Assembly (NCBI GenBank): GCA_963169755.1
Contig: CAUJFC010000174.1
Location: 1-37,660, forward strand
Direction: 5' to 3'
DNA length: 37,660 nucleotides
DNA from: Actinomycetota bacterium
GTDB lineage: Bacteria; Actinomycetota; Acidimicrobiia; Acidimicrobiales; Iamiaceae
Shown here piece by piece: positions 15,941 to 24,075 of the stretch. The notes below the pieces were generated by a model that was not told where the DNA came from, searched no databases, and saw nothing but the letters and a program-made list of their open reading frames with translations. Every line of letters starts with the position of its first letter. Positions within the stretch are counted from its first letter, which is position 1. The translations under genes were made by a program, and so were the position numbers.

Positions 15941-16783
15941 TTATGCACCTTTCCCGGGTTCTGAGGTCAAGGACGGGTCATCGTCAGGGATTCGGGTGAG
16001 CGAAGGCGAACCCGGCTGACGGACGTCGATCTTGTCGATGGTTGACCGATCGGCCTGCTCGAGCAGGGCTTCGACCGCCACGAACTTGGCGGGTAGGCGG
16101 GTGCTGTCACCGATCCGGACGGTGATGCCGTCGCGCAGTTCGAGCACCACGTCCGAGCCCACCCGACGCCCCTCCACCACCTCACCCTCCAGTGAAGCTG
16201 GAATCGCGGCAATGGCCTCGACCACCGGTCGATCGTGCTGATCGACCACGCTCCCCGGCTGACCGAAGGCCACCGGTACGGCGGGAAGCGCACCGTGGCT
16301 CCCCGGAACGTCAGAGCCGAGCACCCGGCCCTCGGCATCGACCATTGCGCCGTTGGGGTCCACCGCCACCGGCTTGCGCATGGTGACGGTCACCTCGACG
16401 GTGGCCGGCCAGCTTCTGGCCACCGACACCTGATCCACCCACGCCATCCCCGCCAGACGCTGTTCCACCGCCCCCGCGTCGAGGTCGACCATGGGAGATC
16501 CGATCTCGATGCCGGCTCGTTCCAGAATCTCCGCCTCGCCGGAGCGGTCCACGCCGGAAACCGCCACCTGGTCAATGTCGAGCACCGAGCTTCGGGTCAG
16601 TCCGAAGATCCCTCCGAGCAGCGCCGTTACCGCCAGACCCACCAGGACACGATGACGACCTCGCCGCCACTGCTGCTCTTGGACCTCCCGGCGGCGAGCC
16701 TGAAGGCGCGGGTCGATGGTTGGAGGCGTCAGCGTCGGTTCGGAAACCGGACGAGGCGACCGGGCCAGCATGCTCGGACTCAC
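15941..16783 (-). CDS. ftsQ: Cell division protein FtsQ
   Basis: 280 residues from the GTG at 16783, which overlaps the murB stop (GTGA) with GAGGA 9 nt upstream. The ORF to 16816 would overlap murB by 37 nt. A basic cytoplasmic N-terminus precedes one membrane helix (HRVLVGLAVTALLGGIFGL). The POTRA domain follows (VLDIDQVAVSGVDRSGEAEILERAGIEIG, with VDLDAGAVEQRLAGMAWVDQVSVARSWPATVEVTVTMRKPVA) and then the FtsQ/DivIB beta domain. It scaffolds FtsL and other late divisome proteins outside the membrane. Its place between murB and ftsZ is standard. Confidence 0.93.
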   Translation of the reverse strand: MSPSMLARSPRPVSEPTLTPPTIDPRLQARRREVQEQQWRRGRHRVLVGLAVTALLGGIFGLTRSSVLDIDQVAVSGVDRSGEAEILERAGIEIGSPMVDLDAGAVEQRLAGMAWVDQVSVARSWPATVEVTVTMRKPVAVDPNGAMVDAEGRVLGSDVPGSHGALPAVPVAFGQPGSVVDQHDRPVVEAIAAIPASLEGEVVEGRRVGSDVVLELRDGITVRIGDSTRLPAKFVAVEALLEQADRSTIDKIDVRQPGSPSLTRIPDDDPSLTSEPGKGA

Positions 16784-17748
16784 CGGCAACCGTCCTCGTC
16801 GAAACCGACCAGGCACGTCTCGGCGTGCAACGACACACCGCTGTGGGCAAGGACCCGAGCCTGGACCTCGGCCATCAGAGCCCGCACATCGTCAGCCGAA
16901 CCACCGGCGTCGGCCTGAATGAAGTTGGCGTGCTTGGTGGAAACCTCGGCGGTTCCCACCCTCAGACCCTTGCAGCCCGCGGCGTCGATCAGCCGCCCGG
17001 CCGAGTCTCCAGGCGGGTTGGTGAACACTGAACCGGCGTTGGGGCCCCCGGGTTGGTGCTCTCGCCGCCAACGCACGATGTCGGCCAGTTCGGCCTCTGA
17101 CGCCGCCTGGTCGCCCACCGCCAGGCGCAGCTCGGCCCACGCCACCACCTGGTGGGGCGCGATCTGCGAGGTGCGGTACCCCAGGGCCAGGGCGCTCGGC
17201 GTCACCACACCATCCTCGCCCAGCGAAAGGTCCACGACGCGGACCCTCACCAGTGAGGCGGCCATGTCCGAACCGTGACCACCGGCGTTCATCCTCACCG
17301 CTCCCCCCACCGAGCCCGGGACACCGACCGCCCACTCGAAGCCGGTGAGCCCGGCTGCCACCGTCCGGCGGGCCACCACCGGCAACAGGGCGGCCCCGCC
17401 CGCCCGCACGATCGCCTCACCGCCGGAGATCTCCCCCACCTCGATCTCGGAGAACTCAGGCCCCAACTGCACCGCCACCCCGGCGAATCCCGAGTCGGCC
17501 ACCAGCAGATTGGATCCTCGCCCCACCACCAGGACCGGTAGGGGCGCGGCCGCCAGGACCCGGGCCAGCACGGTGAGCTCAGCGTTGTCGGCCACCGTCA
17601 CGAACCGCCGGGCCGGACCGCCGACCCGATAGGTGGTCAACGGCCCGATCAGCTCGTCGCGGCCGACGGTGAACGACGCCCGCGCCCGCGCCACCTCCCG
17701 ATCGAAGGCCGCCAAGGCCTCGGTCGAGCCCCGCTCCTGACCAGTCAC
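16780..17748 (-). CDS. murB: UDP-N-acetylenolpyruvoylglucosamine reductase MurB
   Basis: 322 residues. The enzyme reduces the enolpyruvyl group with NADPH and FAD to form UDP-MurNAc. FAD-domain motifs TTYRVGGPARRFVTV, LVVGRGSNLLVAD and GFEWAVGVPGSVGGAVRMNAGGHG are visible. GGPNAGSVFTNPPGDSAG contains the serine that donates the proton, and the C-terminal SLHAETCLVGF holds the conserved Glu. The GTG start overlaps the murC stop (GTGA), so the two are translationally coupled, and its own stop overlaps ftsQ in the same way. Confidence 0.96.
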   Translation of the reverse strand: MTGQERGSTEALAAFDREVARARASFTVGRDELIGPLTTYRVGGPARRFVTVADNAELTVLARVLAAAPLPVLVVGRGSNLLVADSGFAGVAVQLGPEFSEIEVGEISGGEAIVRAGGAALLPVVARRTVAAGLTGFEWAVGVPGSVGGAVRMNAGGHGSDMAASLVRVRVVDLSLGEDGVVTPSALALGYRTSQIAPHQVVAWAELRLAVGDQAASEAELADIVRWRREHQPGGPNAGSVFTNPPGDSAGRLIDAAGCKGLRVGTAEVSTKHANFIQADAGGSADDVRALMAEVQARVLAHSGVSLHAETCLVGFDEDGCR

Positions 17749-19199
17749 GTCGACTCGCCCCCGGTCGGTACGCCCACCGACTCGGCTCCTCGCACAAAGG
17801 CCTCGCCCACCCGTCGTACATCGCCGGCCCCCGCCGTCAGCAGCAGGTCACCGGGCCGCACCACCGACCTCGCCCAACTCAGGGCGTCATCGAGCGTTGG
17901 CGTCCACTCGGCCACCACCGGGGTTCCCGCCTCCCGGGCGGCGTCGAGCACAATCCGCCCCGACACCCCCGCCTCGGCCGGTTCACCGGCCCCGTACACG
18001 TCGGTGACCGCCGCTAGGTCGGCCACCGCCACCGAGCGGCCCAGATCCGCTCCCTGAGTCCGGGTGCGCGAGTACCGATGAGGCTGAAACACGACCACCA
18101 CCCGGCCCCATCCCGCCCCGGCCGCCGAGGCCAGCAGGGCCCGCACCTTGCCGGGATTGTGGGCATAGTCGTCGACGACGGTGACCCCATCGCGCTCGCC
18201 CAACACCTCGAACCGCCGCCCCACGCCGCGGTAGGTGCCAACCGCGGCCACCGCGGCGGCCACATCGATCCCGCGGGTGGCCGCGGTGGCCACCGCCACT
18301 GCGGCGTTCAGGGCGTGGTGGCGACCCGGAGTAGCGATGGCGACCGGTCCCACCTCGGTTCCGTCGTGACACAGCCCGAAGGTGGTGGTGAGTCGGTGGA
18401 CCTGCACCGAGTGCACCCGCCACTGCGCCGCGGCCGCCTCTCCCACCGTGACCGCCCCGTGGCGAGTGGCGAGCGACAGGGTCCTCGGATCGGCGGTACC
18501 GTCGCCGCCCGGGACGTCGATGCACACCACCCGGTGACGGGCAGCCGCCAGAAAGCGATCGAAGGCCGCCTCTATGGCATCGATCGAACCCCAGAAATCG
18601 AGATGATCCTCTTCGACGTTGGTGACCACCACAGTGGAGGCCCCCAGACGCTCGAAGGTGCCGTCGCTCTCGTCGGCCTCGACCACCAGCAGGCCACCGT
18701 CCCCACCCCAGCGCGCCGCCTCACCCAACGACACCGGAACCCCACCCACCAGGAAGGACGGGTCGGCACCCACCCCGTCCAACAGGGTGGCCAACATGGC
18801 AGTGGTCGATGTCTTGCCGTGGGTGCCCGACACCGCCACCGACTCGCGCAACGCGCACAGACTGGCCAGGATCCCCGCCCGATCCACCACCACGGCTCCC
18901 TCCGCCGTCAGGGCGGCCACGTCGTCAATCGAGGGCGGGTAAGCGGTCGAGTGGGTCACAACCGCCGCACCGCTGCGGGCAGCGGATCCGAACAGATCAT
19001 CCTGGGAGACAACTTCCAGATCCACTCCCGCGGCACTGAGTGATGGCCACGCCCCAGTTGCCACCTTGTCGGCCCCACTCACCCGATGGCCGAGGGCAGC
19101 CAGGACCACCGCGATGGTGCTCATCCCGGCGCCACCCACTCCCACCACGTGCACCGACGTCGCCGCCCCGAGCGCCACCGGGGGAGGCACTTCAGCCAC
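17745..19199 (-). CDS. murC: UDP-N-acetylmuramate-L-alanine ligase MurC
   Basis: 484 residues, GTG start overlapping the murG 3' end by 8 nt. The Rossmann start HVVGVGGAGMSTIAVVLAALGHRVSGAD is followed by the ATP loop VSGTHGKTSTTAMLATLLD (about residue 126). Then come VEADESDGTFERL, TNVEEDHLDFWG and the C-terminal YAHNPGKVRALLASA and VFQPHRYSRT motifs. The enzyme adds the first L-Ala of the stem peptide. It is the only alanine-adding Mur ligase here; MurD and MurF are not in the window. Confidence 0.97.
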   Translation of the reverse strand: MAEVPPPVALGAATSVHVVGVGGAGMSTIAVVLAALGHRVSGADKVATGAWPSLSAAGVDLEVVSQDDLFGSAARSGAAVVTHSTAYPPSIDDVAALTAEGAVVVDRAGILASLCALRESVAVSGTHGKTSTTAMLATLLDGVGADPSFLVGGVPVSLGEAARWGGDGGLLVVEADESDGTFERLGASTVVVTNVEEDHLDFWGSIDAIEAAFDRFLAAARHRVVCIDVPGGDGTADPRTLSLATRHGAVTVGEAAAAQWRVHSVQVHRLTTTFGLCHDGTEVGPVAIATPGRHHALNAAVAVATAATRGIDVAAAVAAVGTYRGVGRRFEVLGERDGVTVVDDYAHNPGKVRALLASAAGAGWGRVVVVFQPHRYSRTRTQGADLGRSVAVADLAAVTDVYGAGEPAEAGVSGRIVLDAAREAGTPVVAEWTPTLDDALSWARSVVRPGDLLLTAGAGDVRRVGEAFVRGAESVGVPTGGEST

Positions 19200-20307
19200 C
19201 CGCCACCGCCTCGACCACCTCGGCCGCCCGTTCGGCGGCGTCGACCCGGGCCGCGCCTCTCATGGCCACCGACATCTGCTCCAGCCGCTCCGGGTCGTCG
19301 AGCAGTTGTGCCAGCTCGCTGGCCAGACGGTCGCCGGTGAGATCGGAGTCGACCACCACCACCGCTCCCCCGGTGGCGGCCACCGCCTCAGCGTTGGCCA
19401 TCTGGTGGTCACGGGTGGCGATGGGCAGCGGCACCAGGATCGACGGCAGACCGGCGGCCATCAGTTCGAACACGCTGCCGCCCGACCGGGTGACCGCCAC
19501 ATCGGAGGCGTCGAGCAACAAGTGCATCCGGTCCTCGTAGCGAACCGGCTGGTAGATGATCCCGCCGGCGGGGGGTTCGGGGGCGCGCTCCATGAAGTCG
19601 TGGAAGTCCCGGGAGCCGATGACATGACGTACCGCCAGGTCACTGCGGTCACTCCACGCCTCGACCAGATCCCGAACCGCCTCATTGATGCGCCGCGAGC
19701 CCAGCGACCCGGCGAACACCCCGACGACGGTCCGGTCCGCAGGCAGACCCAACGCGGCCCGGGCCCCGGCGGGATCGGGATTTTCGGCCATCTCACGGAT
19801 CTCGGGGCGCAACGGATTGCCGGTGACCACCGCCCTCGGCAGATCGGTACCGGCGAAGGACACCGCCGCTGCCTTGGCCACCCGCCGCAGCAGCCGGTTG
19901 ACCGCCCCCGCCCGCTTGTTCTGCTCGAGCAGAACCACCGGCACCCTGAACAGCACCGCCCCGAGCCCGCAGGCCGCCGAGGCGTACCCGCCCAGCACCA
20001 CCACCACCCGGGGACGATGGCGTCGAACCAGCGCGATCCCTCGCAGCAGGGCCACCGCCACCTCGGCCAAGGCCACCAGATTGACCGGGGTCAGCCGGCG
20101 CTGGATCCCCCGCCCCGGCAGCACATCGACGCTGAAGCCAGCCTGGGGGACCATCGTCGACTCGGGACCCCGGGCCGACCCCACGAAGTGCAGTGACTCG
20201 GGGTCGTGCCCCGCGGCCACCAGGGCGCGGGCCAGCGCCAGACCGGGCAGCAGGTGTCCGGCCGTGCCGCCTCCGGCGATCAACGCCCAGGTTCTGGTGG
20301 GAGCCAT
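19192..20307 (-). CDS. murG: Lipid II synthase MurG (UDP-GlcNAc transferase)
   Basis: 371 residues from ATG at 20307, which shares one base with the ftsW stop (TGATG); the ORF to 20688 is antisense/out-of-frame ftsW. Motifs: LIAGGGTAGHLLPGLALARAL (lipid/membrane side loop), VVVVLGGYASAACGLGAVL, EQNKRAGAVNRLLRR, NPLRPEI, GVFAGSLGSRRIN and RSGGSVFELMAAGLPSILVPLP. The enzyme adds GlcNAc to lipid I on the inner membrane face. It is tightly packed between ftsW and murC. Confidence 0.96.
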   Translation of the reverse strand: MAPTRTWALIAGGGTAGHLLPGLALARALVAAGHDPESLHFVGSARGPESTMVPQAGFSVDVLPGRGIQRRLTPVNLVALAEVAVALLRGIALVRRHRPRVVVVLGGYASAACGLGAVLFRVPVVLLEQNKRAGAVNRLLRRVAKAAAVSFAGTDLPRAVVTGNPLRPEIREMAENPDPAGARAALGLPADRTVVGVFAGSLGSRRINEAVRDLVEAWSDRSDLAVRHVIGSRDFHDFMERAPEPPAGGIIYQPVRYEDRMHLLLDASDVAVTRSGGSVFELMAAGLPSILVPLPIATRDHQMANAEAVAATGGAVVVVDSDLTGDRLASELAQLLDDPERLEQMSVAMRGAARVDAAERAAEVVEAVAGG

Positions 20308-21512
20308 CAGCGTGAGGCGCGGGTTGAACGAGCCGGACGGGCCGGCACCGCCGCCGGATGACGGGCGATGTTCACCAGCATCCCCACTGCCGTGAGGGTC
20401 ACCACCATGGACGACCCGCCGAAGGAGACGAACGGCAAAGGGACGCCGGTGATGGGCATCAGTCCCACCACCGCTGCCATGTTCATGAACGCCTGAACGC
20501 TGATCCAGGTGGTGATGCCCACCGCCACCAGCATCGAGAACCGATCTGACGCCCGGGCCGCCACGTAAACGCCGGTGACCGCGAACGCCACGAACAACCC
20601 CACCACTGCCAGCACTCCCAGCAGTCCGAACTCTTCGCCGATCACCGCGAAGATGAAGTCGGTCCAGGCGAAGGGTAGGAACCCCCACTTGACAGTGGAG
20701 CGACCCAGCCCCCGGCCCAGCAGCCCACCGTTGGCGATAGCCACCAGCGACTGGACGTTTTGGAGGCCGTACTCGAAGGGATCCTTCATGGGATCCAGGA
20801 AGATCAGATAGCGCCGACGCCGGAACGGTTCGAAGGCCACGAAGCCGGCGCCGATCACGGCCAACACACCGCCCACCGAGGCCAGCTGACCCTTTGGGCT
20901 ACCGGCCGCCCACAGCACCGCCAGGACGGTTGCGCCGATGATCACGGTGGTGCCCATGTTGGGCTGGAGCATGATCAGCCCCGAGATCACCACCAGGTAG
21001 GTGGTGACCGGTCCCAGACCCCACCGCCAGTCCTCCACCTGGTGCTGGCGCCGGGCCAACAAGTCAGCGACGAACAGCAGCAGAGCGAACTTGGCGAACT
21101 CCGAAGGCTGGAACTTGGCCGGACCCACTCCCAGCCAGCGGGTGGCACCGTTGGCGCTGACCCCGACGCCGGGAACCAGTACCGCCCCCAGAGTCAGCAC
21201 CGCCCCCGCCATCATGAGCTTGACGTGTCGACGCCAGAAGTCGAGCGACACCGACATGGCCACCAGCATCCCAGCGATCCCCACCACCACCCAGGTGGCC
21301 TGGCGTACGAAGTAGCTCCACGGCATCGTGTTCTCGCGAACCGACACCACCGACGAGGCCGACATGACCATGAGCAACCCGATCATGGTGAGAGCGGTGA
21401 CCACCGCCAACACCACCCATGACGCGCCAGTGGCCACCCCCGGGAGTCGGCGGTGCAGAGCGGTGACCGGTTCGGTCCGGCCCCGGAAGACCGGATGGGC
21501 GATGGAGGTCAT
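20307..21512 (-). CDS. ftsW: Septal peptidoglycan polymerase FtsW (SEDS family)
   Basis: 401 residues with about ten membrane helices. SEDS signatures: GVGVSANGATRWLGVGPAKFQPSEFAKFALLL, LQPNMGTTVIIG, YQ-like FEYGLQNVQSLVAIANGGLLGRGLGRS, FAWTDFIFAVIGEEFGLLG and GLMPITGVPLPFVSFGGSSM. FtsW polymerises lipid II together with FtsI at the septum. It begins 18 nt after mraY; in most dcw clusters murD would sit between the two. Confidence 0.96.
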   Translation of the reverse strand: MTSIAHPVFRGRTEPVTALHRRLPGVATGASWVVLAVVTALTMIGLLMVMSASSVVSVRENTMPWSYFVRQATWVVVGIAGMLVAMSVSLDFWRRHVKLMMAGAVLTLGAVLVPGVGVSANGATRWLGVGPAKFQPSEFAKFALLLFVADLLARRQHQVEDWRWGLGPVTTYLVVISGLIMLQPNMGTTVIIGATVLAVLWAAGSPKGQLASVGGVLAVIGAGFVAFEPFRRRRYLIFLDPMKDPFEYGLQNVQSLVAIANGGLLGRGLGRSTVKWGFLPFAWTDFIFAVIGEEFGLLGVLAVVGLFVAFAVTGVYVAARASDRFSMLVAVGITTWISVQAFMNMAAVVGLMPITGVPLPFVSFGGSSMVVTLTAVGMLVNIARHPAAVPARPARSTRASR

Positions 21513-21530
21513 GACAACCAGGGCATTGGC

Positions 21531-22634
21531 TCAGGGCGCTCCGCCGGGTCCGACGGAGACGCCAGCTTCCACCACCGGGGCGGGAGAAGCAGGGATGGTG
21601 GTGAAGTCGGCATAGAACATGCCCAGGGCCAACGCGGTGGCCAGGCCGGCCACGATCCAGAACCGGACGATCACGGTGGTTTCGGGCCAGCCGCTCTGCT
21701 CATAGTGATGATGGATGGGTGCCATCCGGAACACCCGCCGGCCGCCGAAACCCCGGTACGACACCACTTGGATGATCACCGACAGGGTCTCGAGGACGAA
21801 CAGAGCTCCGACGATGGGCAACAGCAGAGCGGTGTTCAACGTCAGCGCCAGCCCGGCCAGGCCGGCCCCGATGGCCAACGAGCCGGTGTCGCCCATGAAG
21901 ATTCGGGCCGGGAAGGCGTTCCACCACAGAAAGCCGGTGCAGCCCCCCAGCATGGCAGCGGCCACCACCGCCAGGTCCAGAGCGTGCTCCACCCGGTAGA
22001 TGTCAGGGTTGCGAAAGGCCCAGAACCCAATGATGGTGAAGGCGGCAAACGCGAACATCGATGACCCGGCCGCCAGGCCGTCGAGCCCGTCGGTGAGGTT
22101 CACCGCGTTGGTCGAGGCCAGGATCAACAGGACCGCCCACACCACCCAACCGACCCGACCGAAGTCGATCGACAACAGCGTCGAATCAACGAAGGAGTCG
22201 TAGCGGGTGAACGACAAGGTGGTGTGCACCTGCGTGAACCCCACACAGGCCGCCGAGAACCCCACCGCCACCGACAGCAACCCCACCATCTTCATGCGCT
22301 TGTTGAGGCCGGTGTTGTGTGAACGCGTGACCTTCAGCCAGTCGTCGAGGAACCCGACGAGCCCGGCCCCCACCACCAGTGCCAGCACCAGAATTCCGGT
22401 GCGGGTGAACACCACCCGGCTGCGCAGGTGGGCCACCGTGTAGCCCACCACCGCGCCCGCCACGATGGCCATGCCGCCCATGGTGGGCGTACCAGCTTTG
22501 ATGTGGTGGCCGTCAGGGCCCTCTTCGCGGATCGGTTGCCCGATACCGGCGCGCCGCAGCCATTCGATCAGATACCGCGTCCCTACCAGGGACACCGCCA
22601 GGCTCAGGCCACCGGCCATCAACAGCGCGATCAC
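21531..22634 (-). CDS. mraY: Phospho-MurNAc-pentapeptide translocase MraY
   Basis: 367 residues, about ten membrane helices, GTG start overlapping the murE stop (GTGA). Family motifs: GTPTMGGMAI, VGFLDDWLKVT, NAVNLTDGLDGLA, FMGDTGSLAIG and MAPIHHHYEQSGWPE, including the catalytic aspartates and the HHH loop. It transfers phospho-MurNAc-pentapeptide to undecaprenyl phosphate to make lipid I. Its substrate needs MurF, yet murF, normally just upstream, is missing from this position. Confidence 0.97.
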   Translation of the reverse strand: MIALLMAGGLSLAVSLVGTRYLIEWLRRAGIGQPIREEGPDGHHIKAGTPTMGGMAIVAGAVVGYTVAHLRSRVVFTRTGILVLALVVGAGLVGFLDDWLKVTRSHNTGLNKRMKMVGLLSVAVGFSAACVGFTQVHTTLSFTRYDSFVDSTLLSIDFGRVGWVVWAVLLILASTNAVNLTDGLDGLAAGSSMFAFAAFTIIGFWAFRNPDIYRVEHALDLAVVAAAMLGGCTGFLWWNAFPARIFMGDTGSLAIGAGLAGLALTLNTALLLPIVGALFVLETLSVIIQVVSYRGFGGRRVFRMAPIHHHYEQSGWPETTVIVRFWIVAGLATALALGMFYADFTTIPASPAPVVEAGVSVGPGGAP

Positions 22635-24073
22635 CAGCCGCCACCCGTCGCTCGCTGCCGGATGGCCCGGCTCAACACCTCACGGTCCACGAAAGGGATC
22701 ACCCGGTCTCCGATGGTCTGGGTGGTCTCGTGCCCCTTGCCGGCCACCAGCAGCACGTCTCCCGGACCGGCGACGGCCACCGCGGCGGCGATCGCATCGG
22801 CCCGGTCGGGCACCTCGGATACGTCGGGATGGTCGAGAAGGCCGGACTTCACGGCTTCCATGATCGCAGCCGGGTCCTCGTGGCGAGGATTGTCGGTGGT
22901 CAGGAAAACCACGTCGGCACCCCGCGCCACCGCCTCTCCCATTTCGGGTCGCTTCGTCGGATCACGATCTCCGCCGGCCCCGAACACCACGATCACACGA
23001 TTCGAACCGGCCAGCTCGCGGGCGGCGTCCAACAGGTTCTCGAGTCCGTCAGGGGTGTGAGCGAAGTCCACGGCCGCCACGAACGGCTGTCCTTCATCGA
23101 CCAGTTCGAATCGGCCCGCAATGGCACTGACATCGGCCAGGCCGGCGGCGATGGTCTGGGTGTCGACTCCGAGGTGGGCGGCCACGGTGGCCGCCGCCAC
23201 CGCGTTCAACACGTTGAAGCGCCCCGGCAGGTTGATGGACACGGACACGCCCCGCCAGCGAAAACTCGACCCCCGGGGCGACACCTCCAGATCTGTCACG
23301 TCACCCAGCCCGTAGCCCTCGGTCGGGACCAGAGCGGCGTCCAAGAGCAGGCGTCCGTGGGGATCGTCGGTGCAAACCACAGCGTGGGCGCACCGGTCCG
23401 GCTCGAACAGTCGAGCCTTGGCCTGGAAGTAGGCCGCCATGTCGCGGTGGTGGTCGAGGTGATCACGGCTCAGGTTGGTGAACACCGCCACCCGGAAGTG
23501 AGTGCCGTCCACCCTGTGCAGGTCGAGAGCGTGCGACGAGACCTCCATGGCCACGCTGCGACGTCCCTCGGCCAGAAAGGCGGCCAACAGCTGTTGCAAC
23601 TCGGGCGCTTCGGGGGTGGTGCGTACCCCCGACAGGGTCCCGATCATCCCGCAGTTGCGACCCGCCCGGTTCAATATCGCAGCCAGCAGGTGGGTGGTGG
23701 TGGTCTTTCCGTTGGTGCCGGTCACCCCGATGACGTCCAGGGTGGCTGACGGGTCGCCCAGGAGCCGGGCCGCCAGCGGTCCCATGGCCGAGCGGACGCT
23801 GGCCACCTGAACCTCGGGGACTCCCAGACCAAGGGGGCGTTCCACCACCAGGGCGACCGCTCCGGCTTGGAGGGCGGCCGCGGCATGGTCGTGGCCGTCG
23901 TGGTGGGCGCCGGGCACACAGCAGAACAGGTCGCCGGGTTGGACTGCCCGCGAGTCATGGGTGACGGCCCGCAGGTCGGGGTCGGTTCCTGTCGGCTCGG
24001 ACAGCCCTCTGACCTCCACTCCCGCCAGCGCGGGATGGAGGTCGAGAGATTCGAGCAGGCGAGCCAGGCGCAC
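22631..24073 (-). CDS. murE: UDP-MurNAc-tripeptide ligase MurE (meso-diaminopimelate type)
   Basis: 480 residues with GTG start, 2 nt after the ftsI stop. ATP loop VIGVTGTNGKTTTTHLLAAIL is near residue 120. The substrate part shows MEVSSHALDLHRVDGTHFRVAVFTNLSRDHLDHH, and the third domain has VFGAGGDRDPTKRPEMG. The specificity motif is DNPRHEDP (about residue 394), the DNPR form associated with meso-diaminopimelate rather than lysine. The enzyme adds the third residue of the stem peptide. It is coupled to mraY by a 4-nt overlap. Confidence 0.97.
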   Translation of the reverse strand: MRLARLLESLDLHPALAGVEVRGLSEPTGTDPDLRAVTHDSRAVQPGDLFCCVPGAHHDGHDHAAAALQAGAVALVVERPLGLGVPEVQVASVRSAMGPLAARLLGDPSATLDVIGVTGTNGKTTTTHLLAAILNRAGRNCGMIGTLSGVRTTPEAPELQQLLAAFLAEGRRSVAMEVSSHALDLHRVDGTHFRVAVFTNLSRDHLDHHRDMAAYFQAKARLFEPDRCAHAVVCTDDPHGRLLLDAALVPTEGYGLGDVTDLEVSPRGSSFRWRGVSVSINLPGRFNVLNAVAAATVAAHLGVDTQTIAAGLADVSAIAGRFELVDEGQPFVAAVDFAHTPDGLENLLDAARELAGSNRVIVVFGAGGDRDPTKRPEMGEAVARGADVVFLTTDNPRHEDPAAIMEAVKSGLLDHPDVSEVPDRADAIAAAVAVAGPGDVLLVAGKGHETTQTIGDRVIPFVDREVLSRAIRQRATGGGW

Positions 24074-24075
24074 CC

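Noticed and set aside
18078-19043. 321-residue plus-strand ORF
   Set aside because: Antisense to murC, His/Gly/Arg-rich mirror composition, no domain.
20308-20688. N-terminal extension of murG
   Set aside because: It lies within ftsW in another frame; MurG homology starts at the ATG at 20307.
22730-23749. 339-residue plus-strand ORF
   Set aside because: Antisense to murE; no family similarity.
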